DNA of 64,000 nucleotides from an uncultured Oscillospiraceae bacterium (GTDB lineage Bacteria > Bacillota > Clostridia > Oscillospirales > Ruminococcaceae), in contig URGV01000001.1 in the NCBI GenBank assembly GCA_900547455.1, positions 1-64,000 on the forward strand. The letters are read 5' to 3'. The translations under genes were made by a program, and so were the position numbers. Shown here in pieces: positions 7,531 through 16,109 of the stretch. The notes beneath the pieces are model-generated. The model worked only from the letters and a program-made list of their open reading frames with translations. It was not told the DNA's origin and did not search any database. Numbering within the stretch: the stretch's first letter is position 1; every line of letters begins with the position of its first letter.

Positions 7531-9672
7531 TTATGCCGCAGCTTTTGCGGATTTTAATTTCTTGGCGCGGTCCTCCGGGTTTGGACGAACCAGCAGGTAG
7601 ACCAGGGCAGCAACCAGGATGATTGCCACGATGGTGCCCAGGCCAAAGACGCCGGTTGCAAACCAGGTGCCGAGCTGATAGATGATGAGCGAAACGATGT
7701 AAGCGAAGATGCACTGATAGCCGATGGCAATCCAGGTCCATTTCGCGCTGCCCATCTCCCTGTGGATGGCGCCGATGGCCGCAAAACACGGTGCGCACAG
7801 CAGATTGAAGACCAGGAAGGAGTAGGCGGAAATGGCGGTGAAGTTCTGGGCAAAGACGCTCCACATCTCGTCGCCGTTCTCCGCCACCTCAGCAAAGCCG
7901 TACAGGATGCCCATGATAGCGACCAGGTTCTCCTTTGCAACCAGGCCGGAGATGGTGCCGACGGCGGCCTCCCAGTGGCCCCAGCCAAGCGGCGCAAAGA
8001 TCGGGGCGATGACGCGGCCGATGGCGGCCAGGATGGAATCGCCGGTGTCGACCATCTGCAGCTGGAAGTTAAAGCTGGACAAGAACCAGATAACGACCGA
8101 GGACAGGAAGATGATGGTGCCGGCCTTGCGAACGAAGGCTTTGGCGCGGTCCCACATATGGATGAGGACGCCTTTTACGCTCGGGATGTGGTAAGCGGGC
8201 AGCTCCATGACGAAGGGGGCCGGTTCACCCGCGAACAACTTGGTTTTCTTGAGGATGATGCCGGAGATGATGATGGCGGCGATGCCGACAAAGTAGGCGG
8301 AGGTCGCTACCCAGCCGGATTCGTTAAACAGCGCGCCGGCAATCAGGCCGATGATCGGGAGCTTTGCCGAGCAGGGGATGAAGGTGGTGGTCATAATGGT
8401 CATCTTGCGGTCGCGGTCGTTCTCGATGGTGCGGCTTGCCTGTACGGCAGGAACGCCGCAGCCCAGACCGATCAGCATGGGGATGAACGACTTGCCGGAG
8501 AGGCCGAAGCGGCGGAAGATGCGGTCCATGATGAAGGCGATACGGGACATGTAGCCGCAGTCCTCCAACAGGGCAAGGAGCAGGAACAGCACCAGCATCT
8601 GCGGCAGGAAGCCCAGCACCGCGCCGACACCGGCGACGATGCCGTCCAGAATCAGCGATTGCAGCCAGTCGGCGGTGCCGACGGATACCAGCAGGCCCTC
8701 AACGGCAGGCGGAATGATCTCGCCGAACAGCACGTCGTTTACCCAGTCGGTCATCATGGTGCCGACGGTGGTGATCGAGATGTAGTAGATCAGGAACATG
8801 ACAACGGCAAAGATCGGCAGTGCAAGAATGCGGTTGGTGACAATCTTGTCGATCTTGTCGCTGGTGGTCAGCTTCTGCTTGGACTGTTTGCGGTAGCAGG
8901 TTTTGAGCAGGTCGGCAATCACGACATAGCGTTCGTGGGTGATGATGCTCTCGACGTCATCGTCAAATTCCTTTTCTGCCTCCTGGCGCAGCCCTTCGAT
9001 CTCTTCCAGAGCAGCGGGGCTGAGTTTGAGCTGCTCGATCGCCTTCTCGTCTCGTTCAAACAGCTTGATCGAGTACCAGCGCAGATTCTGCGGCTGGCAG
9101 GCGCCCTGCAGGAGCCTTGCAATCCGGGCCAGGATATTTTCCAGTTTGTCGTTAAACTTCAGCGGCTTTGGCGCGGCAGCCTTGCTCTGAGCCAGGTTCA
9201 GGGCAGCCTTGGCGACCTCGGTGCTGCCCTCGCCCTTGACGGCGCTGGTCTCGATGATCTGGCAGCCCAGCGCATCGGAGAGCTTTTTGACGTCGATCCT
9301 GTCGCCGTTCTTGCGGACCATATCCATCATGTTGAGGGCGATGACCATTGGCACGCCGATCTCCAGCAGCTGGGTGGTCAGGTACAGGTTGCGTTCCAGG
9401 TTGGAAGCGTCGATGATGTTGATCATCGAGTCTGGGTGCTCGTTTACCAGGTAGTTTCGGGTGACAACCTCCTCCAGTGTGTAGGGGGAGAGGGAATAGA
9501 TGCCCGGCAGGTCCTGAATGATAGCCTGCTTGTTGGCCTTGAGTTTACCCTCTTTTTTTTCAACGGTTACGCCCGGCCAGTTGCCGACATACTGGCTGCT
9601 TCCGGTCAGGTCGTTGAACATCGTCGTCTTTCCGCAGTTGGGGTTGCCAGCCAGCGCGATTTTATACTCCAT
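7531..9672 (-). CDS. feoB: Ferrous iron transporter B
   Basis: A 713-residue FeoB, the membrane channel for Fe(II) uptake. The N-terminal G domain has the P-loop GNPNCGKT (residues 9-16), G3 DLPGIYSL, and the guanine motif NMMD. A helical regulatory region follows, then Gate/Nramp-like membrane helices with the conserved GCGVPA and PCSAKLP regions. Length is typical. It is preceded by two separate FeoA genes and followed by the short DtxR-like regulator on the same strand. Confidence 0.96.
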   Translation of the reverse strand: MEYKIALAGNPNCGKTTMFNDLTGSSQYVGNWPGVTVEKKEGKLKANKQAIIQDLPGIYSLSPYTLEEVVTRNYLVNEHPDSMINIIDASNLERNLYLTTQLLEIGVPMVIALNMMDMVRKNGDRIDVKKLSDALGCQIIETSAVKGEGSTEVAKAALNLAQSKAAAPKPLKFNDKLENILARIARLLQGACQPQNLRWYSIKLFERDEKAIEQLKLSPAALEEIEGLRQEAEKEFDDDVESIITHERYVVIADLLKTCYRKQSKQKLTTSDKIDKIVTNRILALPIFAVVMFLIYYISITTVGTMMTDWVNDVLFGEIIPPAVEGLLVSVGTADWLQSLILDGIVAGVGAVLGFLPQMLVLFLLLALLEDCGYMSRIAFIMDRIFRRFGLSGKSFIPMLIGLGCGVPAVQASRTIENDRDRKMTIMTTTFIPCSAKLPIIGLIAGALFNESGWVATSAYFVGIAAIIISGIILKKTKLFAGEPAPFVMELPAYHIPSVKGVLIHMWDRAKAFVRKAGTIIFLSSVVIWFLSSFNFQLQMVDTGDSILAAIGRVIAPIFAPLGWGHWEAAVGTISGLVAKENLVAIMGILYGFAEVAENGDEMWSVFAQNFTAISAYSFLVFNLLCAPCFAAIGAIHREMGSAKWTWIAIGYQCIFAYIVSLIIYQLGTWFATGVFGLGTIVAIILVAALVYLLVRPNPEDRAKKLKSAKAAA

Positions 9673-9702
9673 TGTCCATCCTCTTTTCTGTTACAGTTTA
9701 AA

Positions 9703-9716
9703 TTAGTTTTTGCTAA
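9703..9716. promoter_or_regulatory. TTAG-N6-CTAA operator box upstream of feoB
   Basis: TTAG, six bases, CTAA, located 31 bp before the feoB start. Same architecture as the boxes at 10354, 10388 and 10433. Confidence 0.5.
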
Positions 9717-9776
9717 CTCTAGCGGCTTGAAAACAGCGCCGTTTTGCAGGCGCCGTCTGGTTCGCACTTTTGAAAA

Positions 9777-10001
9777 CTAGGCAGTCACTTCGATCTGTTC
9801 GCAGTCTGCTTTACGCAGCGAAAGCTCATAGCTGCGGACGTTGACCTCGATGGGATCGCCCAGCGGAGCTACCTTTCGAACATAGACCTCGGTGCCCTTG
9901 GTCAGCCCCATATCCATGATCCGGCGCTTGACAGCACCCTCACCATGGAGCTTGACGATGGTGACGGTCTGACCCGGCTTCACATCTTTGAGTGTTTTCA
10001 T
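9777..10001 (-). CDS. feoA: FeoA domain protein
   Basis: A 74-residue SH3-like FeoA protein. It shows the family pattern: an N-terminal LKDVKPGQTVTIVKLHG strand, the RRIMDMGLTKGTEV turn, and the terminal LRKADCEQIEV strand. FeoA proteins assist FeoB, probably by contacting its cytosolic domain. The start at 10001 has GGAGGG nine bases upstream. It lies between the second FeoA and feoB in one operon. Confidence 0.92.
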   Translation of the reverse strand: MKTLKDVKPGQTVTIVKLHGEGAVKRRIMDMGLTKGTEVYVRKVAPLGDPIEVNVRSYELSLRKADCEQIEVTA

Positions 10002-10075
10002 CGCAATATCCCTCCTATATTCCATTGGCTTTGCCGCACAGGCGGCGCCAATCCAGACAAAATGTTGGGGTAGCT

Positions 10076-10288
10076 TTACAGCATTACCCTGCGTGCCATC
10101 GTTTCGTCCAGAGCAATGCGGCTGCCCTTGACATTGATGATCAAATTTCCATTTAAAGACGAGACAACGGTCACTTCCTGCCCAGCTACAAAGCCAAGCT
10201 CCGCCAGATGCTGGCGAACGTCATCCTTTCCGGTGATTTTACGGATGACACTGGGTGTGCCGATGGGCGCAAGTGTTAATGGCATCAT
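10076..10288 (-). CDS. feoA: FeoA domain protein (first of two)
   Basis: A 70-residue SH3-like FeoA protein with LAPIGTPSVIRKITG, the QHLAELGFVAGQEVTV turn, and the C-terminal RIALDETMARRVML strand. Two ATG codons are adjacent (10288 and 10285); the GGGAGG site fits either. It is the promoter-proximal gene of the feo operon, directly downstream of three operator-like boxes. Confidence 0.9.
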   Translation of the reverse strand: MMPLTLAPIGTPSVIRKITGKDDVRQHLAELGFVAGQEVTVVSSLNGNLIINVKGSRIALDETMARRVML

Positions 10289-10353
10289 GATACCTCCCTC
10301 TTTCTATGGAATCTCAAAAAGTTGGCTGGAAAAGTGTTGTTTGACATCAGTAA

Positions 10354-10446
10354 TTAGCTCTAGCTAACTTTTGAATCTGGTGTTAGTTTAGCACAGACTA
10401 ACTCTCATGTCAATAAAGCCTGCGCCAATATGTTACCTTAGGCTAA
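10354..10446 (-). promoter_or_regulatory. Feo control region with three TTAG-N6-CTAA boxes
   Basis: Three 14-bp boxes precede the feo operon: TTAGCTCTAGCTAA at 10354-10367, TTAG-CACAGA-CTAA at 10388-10401, and TTAC-CTTAGG-CTAA at 10433-10446. They resemble the half-site pattern of DtxR/IdeR iron boxes (TTAGG...CCTAA). The first is a perfect palindrome apart from its 2-bp centre. The spacing suggests several repressor dimers covering the promoter. Confidence 0.65.
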
Positions 10447-10484
10447 CACTGAGGTTGCTAGATACAAAATATTTATAAAATTTA

Positions 10485-10544
10485 TTGACAAAGAGGAAAG
10501 GAAATGGTATACTGAAGCCGTAAATATATCGCATATCGATATAT
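10485..10544 (+). promoter_or_regulatory. padR promoter and operator
   Basis: TTGACA (10485-10490), 17 bp, TATACT (10508-10513): a near-consensus sigma-A promoter. Just downstream lies a palindrome ATATATCG-CATAT-CGATATAT (10524-10544), well placed for autorepression by the PadR protein. Confidence 0.8.
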
Positions 10545-10558
10545 CGGGAGGCGATTAC

Positions 10559-10882
10559 ATGAAGGAGACACATCAGCCGCTGACCGATGCCGTCTTTTAC
10601 ATCCTGCTGGCGCTGCGACGCCCCAACCACGGCTACGGCGTCGTGCAGCAGGTGGAGCAGATGACCGGCGGCAGGCTCATTCTGGGGCCGGGGACGCTGT
10701 ACGGGGCGCTCAATCAGCTGACCGAACGGGGCTGGATCGAGGTCTACAGCCAGCAGACCACCTCCCGCAAAAAGAAGGAATATGTCATCACTCCGCAGGG
10801 GCGGGAAGCCTTTGCCAAAGAGTTGGAGCGATTAGAGGAGATGCTGCGCAACAGCGCGCTGATGGAGGAGGATGCACAATGA
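10559..10882 (+). CDS. PadR family transcriptional regulator
   Basis: A 107-residue winged-helix repressor of the PadR family. Landmarks are DAVFYILLALRRPNHGYGV (helix 1 and the conserved HGYG), then GPGTLYGALNQLTERGWI (recognition helix and wing), and KKKEYVITPQGREAF. The protein ends with a short dimerisation helix. It overlaps the next gene by the ATGA tetranucleotide, so the two are translationally coupled. A palindromic operator lies over its transcription start. Confidence 0.92.
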   Translation: MKETHQPLTDAVFYILLALRRPNHGYGVVQQVEQMTGGRLILGPGTLYGALNQLTERGWIEVYSQQTTSRKKKEYVITPQGREAFAKELERLEEMLRNSALMEEDAQ

Positions 10883-11394
10883 AACAACTGCACCGCTGGA
10901 AGTTATACTTTGACAAGGACCTGGAAGAAAGCTGGCTCAACCAGCTGGCGCAGCAGGGCTGGGGATTGACCTCCTTCTGCCTGGGGCGCTACACCTTTGA
11001 GCCGATCGAGCCGGGGGAATATATCTACCGCGTCGATCTGCTGCCCAGCGACGAGGAGAAAAAGCAGGAATACTTCTCCCTCCTGCGCGAGATGGGGGTG
11101 GAGGTCGTCCAGCAGTGGGGCTTCTGGTTTTTCTGCCGCCGCCGCGCAAGCGAGGGCCCCTTCGAGCTGTACAGCGACGCGCCCTCCAAAGCCAGCCACT
11201 ACGGCCGCATCGCCAGGATGTTTTTTCTGGTTGCGCTGCTGGAAATTGTCTGCGCCCTCTTTCAGATACCCGCCATCCTCACCGGAGACGGCCAGATCAA
11301 CCTGGCCGCGATGGTGCTGCTGCTTTTATTGGGCGCGGTGCTCCTGCGGCAGGGGATGCGGTTTCAGAGAAAGCAAAAGGAACAGCAAAAGTAA
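10879..11394 (+). CDS. DUF2812 membrane protein
   Basis: A 171-residue protein of the DUF2812 family, which typically sits directly behind a PadR regulator. The N-terminal soluble part carries the conserved WKLYFDKDLEESWLNQLAQQG and the aromatic GRYTFEP segment. Two hydrophobic helices (about residues 113-132 and 139-157) anchor the C-terminal part, and a short basic tail follows. The function is unknown; the pairing suggests it is the main target of the PadR protein, perhaps in envelope stress sensing. Confidence 0.85.
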   Translation: MKQLHRWKLYFDKDLEESWLNQLAQQGWGLTSFCLGRYTFEPIEPGEYIYRVDLLPSDEEKKQEYFSLLREMGVEVVQQWGFWFFCRRRASEGPFELYSDAPSKASHYGRIARMFFLVALLEIVCALFQIPAILTGDGQINLAAMVLLLLLGAVLLRQGMRFQRKQKEQQK

Positions 11395-11438
11395 AGAACG
11401 GAGCGCTTGCCAAATGCGGCAAGCGCTCCGTTCTTTAC
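11391..11438. terminator. Bidirectional terminator between convergent genes
   Basis: A perfect 21-bp stem, arms 11391-11411 and 11418-11438. It overlaps the stop codons of both the DUF2812 gene and the minus-strand acetyltransferase. Confidence 0.9.
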
Positions 11439-12184
11439 TTTTTGAGGATTCGTTTTAAGGTGGCAAGGTCCAGCAGGTTGACCGTCTGGAACTGCCCCTT
11501 ATAAAAGACCGCCCAGTTGTTAAAGACGCAGGGCAGCGCCTTTGCCTTCTCCAGCGTGTCCACCTCGATCAGGTGGAAGGGGACAGCGTTCTGCTCGCAG
11601 TGCTGCCGCACCGTCTTGAGGGCTTGCTCGGTGTAGGGGCACTGGCGGCTGAAGTAGATGGTCAGCTCCTGCTCCTCGATGGTCTGGAGCTTTGCATTGG
11701 GCAGAAAGTGCGGCTTGGTTCCATCAAAGGAGAGGGCCAGCAGCTCGTAACCGTCAGCGGTTGTGTCGACGGGGACAAAGCCAAACTTTTTGACAAACTC
11801 CTGGTCGGAGAGCCATGCCTTCTTCTTTTGCGCGCCCAGCATGCAGACGCCGGATTTTCCCTGCTTGCGGGCGTCGTCGATGCAGTATTCCATCAGCGCC
11901 CGGCCATAGCCCTTGCCCTTATAGTCGCCCAGCACCCACAGGCAGTAGATGTACAGAAAGTTGCTGCCCGCAACCGGGACCCACGCGGTCTCCAGCGGGG
12001 CGTACTCGATAAAGACGGTCGCCTTGGCGTCCAGCTTGCGAAAGACGTGCCCTTCCCGCAGGCGCTGGGCAAGCCATTGCCGTTTTGCCTCCACGCCGGG
12101 GTGCGGCTTTTTGCTGCGGATGATGCAGCACAGGTGCTGCTCGGACAGATTTTCGGGGGACAGGTTGATAAACTGCTCGTCCAT
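11435..12184 (-). CDS. GNAT acetyltransferase with YoaP-like domain
   Basis: A 249-residue two-domain protein. Residues 1-150 form a GNAT fold with the acetyl-CoA loop VLGDYKGKGYGRALM near residue 87. The C-terminal part (from about residue 173) is a YoaP-type thioredoxin-like domain that begins with TIYFSRQCPYTEQAL. Bacillus YoaP has the same arrangement; the substrate is unknown. It is followed on the minus strand by the shared terminator and preceded by the ABC exporter gene with a 27-bp gap. Confidence 0.85.
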   Translation of the reverse strand: MDEQFINLSPENLSEQHLCCIIRSKKPHPGVEAKRQWLAQRLREGHVFRKLDAKATVFIEYAPLETAWVPVAGSNFLYIYCLWVLGDYKGKGYGRALMEYCIDDARKQGKSGVCMLGAQKKKAWLSDQEFVKKFGFVPVDTTADGYELLALSFDGTKPHFLPNAKLQTIEEQELTIYFSRQCPYTEQALKTVRQHCEQNAVPFHLIEVDTLEKAKALPCVFNNWAVFYKGQFQTVNLLDLATLKRILKK

Positions 12185-12211
12185 ACGCTCCTCCTTTGGC
12201 GGTGCTGGCAG

Positions 12212-13930
12212 TTAAATCCGCGCGAACTGCGCCTCGTACAGCTCCTTGTAGATGCCGTTGCCGCGGGCTAAAAGCTCCTCGTGGGTGCCGCGCTCTTCGA
12301 TGCCGTCGCGATCCATCACGATGATTTCGTCGGCATTTTTGATGGTGGACAGGCGGTGGGCCACCACGATGGTGGTGCGGTTTTTGCACAGCTCATCCAG
12401 CGAATCCTGGATGTAATTTTCGGTGACGTTGTCCAGCGCGGAGGTCGCCTCGTCCAGCACCAGGATCGGCGGGTTCTTTAAAAAGACCCGCGCAATCGAG
12501 ATGCGCTGCTTCTGTCCGCCCGACAGCTTGACGCCGCGCTCGCCCACAAAGGTGTCGTAGCCCTCCGGCAGGCTCATGATGTAGTCGTGGATATTCGCCT
12601 TCTTGGCCGCCTCATAGACCTCCTCGCGGGAAGCGCCCAGCTTGCCGTAGGCGATGTTGTCGAAGATGGTGCCGGTGAAGAGGAAAACGTCCTGCTGCAC
12701 AATGCCGATCTGGCGGCGCAGCGAGGCGCGGGTGACGTCGCGGATGTCGTGGCCGTCCACCAGGATGGAGCCGCCGGAAATCTCATAGAAGCGGGGAATC
12801 AGGTGGCACAGGGTGGTCTTGCCGCCGCCCGATGGGCCGACGATGGCAACCATCTTGCCCTGCGGGAAGGTCAGCGAGATGTGGGAGAGGACCTCCTTAT
12901 TCTCGTCGTAGTGGAAGGTGACATCGTCAAAGACTATCTCGCCGCGGACGTCCTTGAGCTCGATGGCGCCCTTCTCGTCCTGCTCCGGCTCCACATTCAT
13001 CAGCTCCTGGAAGCGGACGTAGCCGGTGATGGCGTTTTGGAACATCTCGACAAACTGGATGAGCTTTTTGATGGGGTTGACGAACATGTTGATAAACAGC
13101 ATGTAGGCCACCATGTCGCCGACGTTGATGACGCCGCGGTAGACGCAGTAGCCGCCCGCCGCCAGGATGACGACGTTCATCAGCGAGGTCAAAAAGTTGG
13201 TACCGGAGAAAAACTCCGCCATGACGCGGTAGGAGCGCTCCCGCACGGTGACGTAGCGCTGGTTGTTTTCAGCAAACTTTTTCTCCTCCTCGCGCTCGCC
13301 GGTGAAGGCGCGGGAGACGCGGATGCCGGCGATGCTGTTTTCCAGGCTGGCGTTGACCTCGGCGATCTCGATGCGGTTTTTGCGGAAGGCCATGGTCATG
13401 GCGGACCGCTTTTTGATGATGAACAGCACCAGGAACGGCAGCACCGCAAAGGTGATGAGTGTCAGCGGGATGTTGACGGTGCACAGAATGATGAAGGCGC
13501 CGACCACGGTGACGATCGAGATGAACAGATCCTCCGGGCCGTGGTGGGCAAACTCGGAGATGTCCATCAGGTCGTTGACGATGCGCGACATGATGACGCC
13601 GGTCTTGTGCTCGTCAAAGTAGGAGAACGGCAGCTTCTGCAGGTGCTCAAAGACGTCGCGGCGCATGTCTGCCTGCATGCGCACGCCGACGATGTGGCCC
13701 TGGTACTGCATGAAGTACTGCATGACGGTCTGGATGATGTAGATCACCAGCAGCGCCGCGCACCAGGTCAGGATCAGCCGGATGTTTTTGTCCGGGATGT
13801 AGGTGTTGATGATGTTGCGGGAAACCACCGGATACACCAGGTCGCAGCCGGCGGCAACCAGCGCGCAGATCATGTCGAACACAAACAGCTTCCAGTGCGG
13901 CTTGTAGTAATGGGCAAACGATCTCAGCAT
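12212..13930 (-). CDS. ABC exporter, fused membrane and ATPase domains
   Basis: A 572-residue half-transporter of the multidrug/lipid exporter type. Six membrane helices cover about residues 1-310. The nucleotide-binding domain has Walker A GPSGGGKTT, signature LSGGQKQR, and Walker B ILVLDEATSA followed by the AHRLST switch. It would act as a homodimer, as only one such gene is present. The ATG at 13930 is preferred over the GTG at 13939 because GGGAG lies eight bases before it and abuts the GTG. The cargo cannot be deduced. Confidence 0.93.
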   Translation of the reverse strand: MLRSFAHYYKPHWKLFVFDMICALVAAGCDLVYPVVSRNIINTYIPDKNIRLILTWCAALLVIYIIQTVMQYFMQYQGHIVGVRMQADMRRDVFEHLQKLPFSYFDEHKTGVIMSRIVNDLMDISEFAHHGPEDLFISIVTVVGAFIILCTVNIPLTLITFAVLPFLVLFIIKKRSAMTMAFRKNRIEIAEVNASLENSIAGIRVSRAFTGEREEEKKFAENNQRYVTVRERSYRVMAEFFSGTNFLTSLMNVVILAAGGYCVYRGVINVGDMVAYMLFINMFVNPIKKLIQFVEMFQNAITGYVRFQELMNVEPEQDEKGAIELKDVRGEIVFDDVTFHYDENKEVLSHISLTFPQGKMVAIVGPSGGGKTTLCHLIPRFYEISGGSILVDGHDIRDVTRASLRRQIGIVQQDVFLFTGTIFDNIAYGKLGASREEVYEAAKKANIHDYIMSLPEGYDTFVGERGVKLSGGQKQRISIARVFLKNPPILVLDEATSALDNVTENYIQDSLDELCKNRTTIVVAHRLSTIKNADEIIVMDRDGIEERGTHEELLARGNGIYKELYEAQFARI

Positions 13931-14059
13931 AAAAAACACTCCCTCATGATTGTCTTACCTCTAATCAGTTCTTTTATGATACACCTTTTTGCATTTTTTT
14001 GCAATCCGGCAGGGAAGCAAAAAGAAAATTTTGCCGCGCCTTTGTTACACAGGACAATC

Positions 14060-14088
14060 AAAAAAGCCGGCAGCGATGCCGGCTTTCG
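14060..14088 (-). terminator. Terminator of the alpha/beta hydrolase gene
   Basis: AAAGCCGGC/GCCGGCTTT stem (14063-14071 and 14078-14086) with a T tract on the minus strand. Confidence 0.75.
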
Positions 14089-14132
14089 GGAGAGAATATG
14101 AAAAAGAAATGTTGTCCAATGAAAGGGAAATT

Positions 14133-15134
14133 TTACAGGTAGACGGAGATCTCCTCCGAAATTTCGTCCTCGAATCGAACTTTTTCTAAAAGTGCCTCGA
14201 TCTGGCGGCGGTACTCCTTGGGGTTGGTGCTGTAGCAGTTCATGTGCTTGGCGCCCTCGATCAGGCAGAGGGTGATGTCGGGGTTTGCCTTGGCGATCTC
14301 CTGGCTCATTGTATAGGGCACCAGCGGATCGGCCGTCCCGTGAAAGAGCAGGACCGGAACCTTGATGGCAGCGGCGGCCTTGACGGCGGAGACCTCGTTC
14401 ATGTCCGCCCCCGTGCGCCGGCGGATGATCGACTTGACCAAGGGGAGCAGCGGGGAAGGGTTAAAGCCAAAGCGCTTTTGACCCTGCAGGACCATCTGGC
14501 TGTCCCAGTCGGAGAAGGGGCAGTCGGCGATGCAGAACAGCGGGCGGTTTTCCAGCGGCAGCTCGGAGGAGTTCACCTTGGCCATGCTTATCAGCGCGGT
14601 GACTGCGCCCATCGATTCCCCCATGATGCCGATGCGCGCCCGGTCAAAGCCGTTGGTCTGGGCGCACTTTTGAATCTGGGAGAGCCATTCCAGACAGTCG
14701 TCGCTTTCCAGCGCGCCGAAGGTGATGTAGTCCCCCTGGCTTTCTCCCTGCGCCTGCATGTCGGGCACAAAGACGTTGAAGCCCAGGTCCAGCAGCATCC
14801 GCAGATATTTTAAAGCGCCAATCCAGGGATAGTTGTAGCCGTGCACAAACAGGATGTACCGGTCGGTCTGGCTGGCCGTCGGGTAAAGGCGGGCGGTCAG
14901 CTCCTGCCCCCGGCGGTTGGTTAGAAAAAGTTTGTCATATTTTAAATCCATCAGGGAGGCGTCCAGGTGATTGCGGGTCACTTCCTCACTGAGCACCGCG
15001 CCATAGCGCACTGGTTTGGGGCGGATGGCCTGCAGGGCAAAGTTAAGTGCCAGGCGATAGATGGCAATCGCGAGCGCCAGGACAAGGACGATCAGGACAA
15101 CAAGGATGATAGCGGCAGCCTGCCATGTAAACAT
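14133..15134 (-). CDS. Membrane-anchored alpha/beta hydrolase
   Basis: A 333-residue serine hydrolase. A single N-terminal membrane helix (residues 5-28) tethers it, with the enzyme probably outside the membrane. The nucleophile elbow is GESMGA (Ser near residue 170). The acid is probably the Asp of HGTADPLVP, and the His lies in EGAKHMNCY near residue 298. The oxyanion strand FVHGYNYP supports the fold. Similar proteins of Firmicutes (YqkD/BAAT-like) have no firm substrate. It is a single gene with its own terminator. Confidence 0.9.
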   Translation of the reverse strand: MFTWQAAAIILVVLIVLVLALAIAIYRLALNFALQAIRPKPVRYGAVLSEEVTRNHLDASLMDLKYDKLFLTNRRGQELTARLYPTASQTDRYILFVHGYNYPWIGALKYLRMLLDLGFNVFVPDMQAQGESQGDYITFGALESDDCLEWLSQIQKCAQTNGFDRARIGIMGESMGAVTALISMAKVNSSELPLENRPLFCIADCPFSDWDSQMVLQGQKRFGFNPSPLLPLVKSIIRRRTGADMNEVSAVKAAAAIKVPVLLFHGTADPLVPYTMSQEIAKANPDITLCLIEGAKHMNCYSTNPKEYRRQIEALLEKVRFEDEISEEISVYL

Positions 15135-15289
15135 TCAATCACCTCTACACGATTTTAATAGAATTTTTATCCTGATGTATTATAACACAGATGCCTGTAG
15201 AAAATAAAAACTTTTTGTGAAATATCCTTCCCTTTTTCTGTAAATAAAATCCCTCCCCGTGGCAATGGGGAGGAATGAAAATGTGCAAT

Positions 15290-15988
15290 CTATTCTTTGA
15301 TCTGTCCGTCGATCGAGATAATCTCTACCTGCCAGGGAATCAGCTTGCCGCAGGCGGCCAGCGCCTTTTTGAGGGCGTTTTCCAGCCCGCCGCAGCAGGG
15401 GACCTCCATCCGGACCAGGGTGATGCTCTTGATATGGTGCGATTTTAAGATTTCGGTCAGCTTTTCCGCATAGTCCACCGGGTCCAGCTTGGGGCAGCCG
15501 ACCAGCGTCACCCGGTTGCGGATGAAGCGGTTGTGGAAATCGGCATAGGCAAAGGCGGTACAGTCGGCGGCGATCAGCAGGTGCGCGTCCTCAAAGAAGG
15601 AGGCGTTTGGCGCAACCAGCCGCAGCTGCACCGGCCACTGGGAAAGCTGGCTCTGCGGAACGGCTGTAGAGACGTTGGCGGCAGGCTGCGGGTGCAGTGC
15701 CCTTGCCATCGAGCCGGGGCAGCCGTGCGGTTTCTGCCCAGTGGAAGCTTTCGCCGCCTGACTTGCCAGAACGGCCTGCTCGTCATAGGCGGCAGCCTCC
15801 CGCTCAATGATGCTGATGGCGCCGGTGGGGCAGGCCGGCAGGCAGTCGCCCAAGCCGTCGCAGTAGTCGTCGCGGATCAGCTTTGCCTTTCCATTCACCA
15901 TCGCAATCGCGCCCTCGTGGCAGGCGCTGGCGCACAGGCCGCAGCCGTTGCAGAGTTGTTCATTGATCGAAACAATTTTGCGGATCAT
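15290..15988 (-). CDS. 4Fe-4S ferredoxin-type protein
   Basis: A 232-residue protein with two [4Fe-4S] motifs at its N-terminus: CNGCGLCASACHEGA (residues 14-28) and a variant second motif DYCDGLGDCLPACPTGA. The remaining 160 residues include a CPK and the CCGGLENAL motif, found in stand-alone proteins that pair with Crp-type regulators. It probably carries electrons or senses redox state. It is divergent from the Crp-family gene, sharing a 121-bp intergenic region, which suggests common control. Confidence 0.88.
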   Translation of the reverse strand: MIRKIVSINEQLCNGCGLCASACHEGAIAMVNGKAKLIRDDYCDGLGDCLPACPTGAISIIEREAAAYDEQAVLASQAAKASTGQKPHGCPGSMARALHPQPAANVSTAVPQSQLSQWPVQLRLVAPNASFFEDAHLLIAADCTAFAYADFHNRFIRNRVTLVGCPKLDPVDYAEKLTEILKSHHIKSITLVRMEVPCCGGLENALKKALAACGKLIPWQVEIISIDGQIKE

Positions 15989-16035
15989 CGTTTGATACCT
16001 TCCCTTTCTTCTATCGCATGATTGTAATTTTTGAA

Positions 16036-16094
16036 TTGACCTTCTGAGAAAAGGATACTATAATGGGGAAAAAAGATCTGTTGGATTTCCAACA
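16036..16094 (+). promoter_or_regulatory. crp-family gene promoter and palindromic operator
   Basis: TTGACC (16036-16041), 17 bp, TATAAT (16059-16064). The perfect palindrome TGTTGGA-TT-TCCAACA (16079-16094) lies just downstream of the expected start of transcription. That position fits repression, likely autoregulation by the encoded Crp-family protein. Confidence 0.7.
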
Positions 16095-16109
16095 AAACGA
16101 GGTGAAGAG

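Noticed and set aside
7762..9780. 672-codon open frame antisense to feoB
   Set aside because: Same reason: the minus-strand product is an unmistakable FeoB.
12587..14101. 504-codon open frame antisense to the ABC exporter
   Set aside because: Asp/Gly/Val-rich mirror of a conserved transporter; no translation signal.
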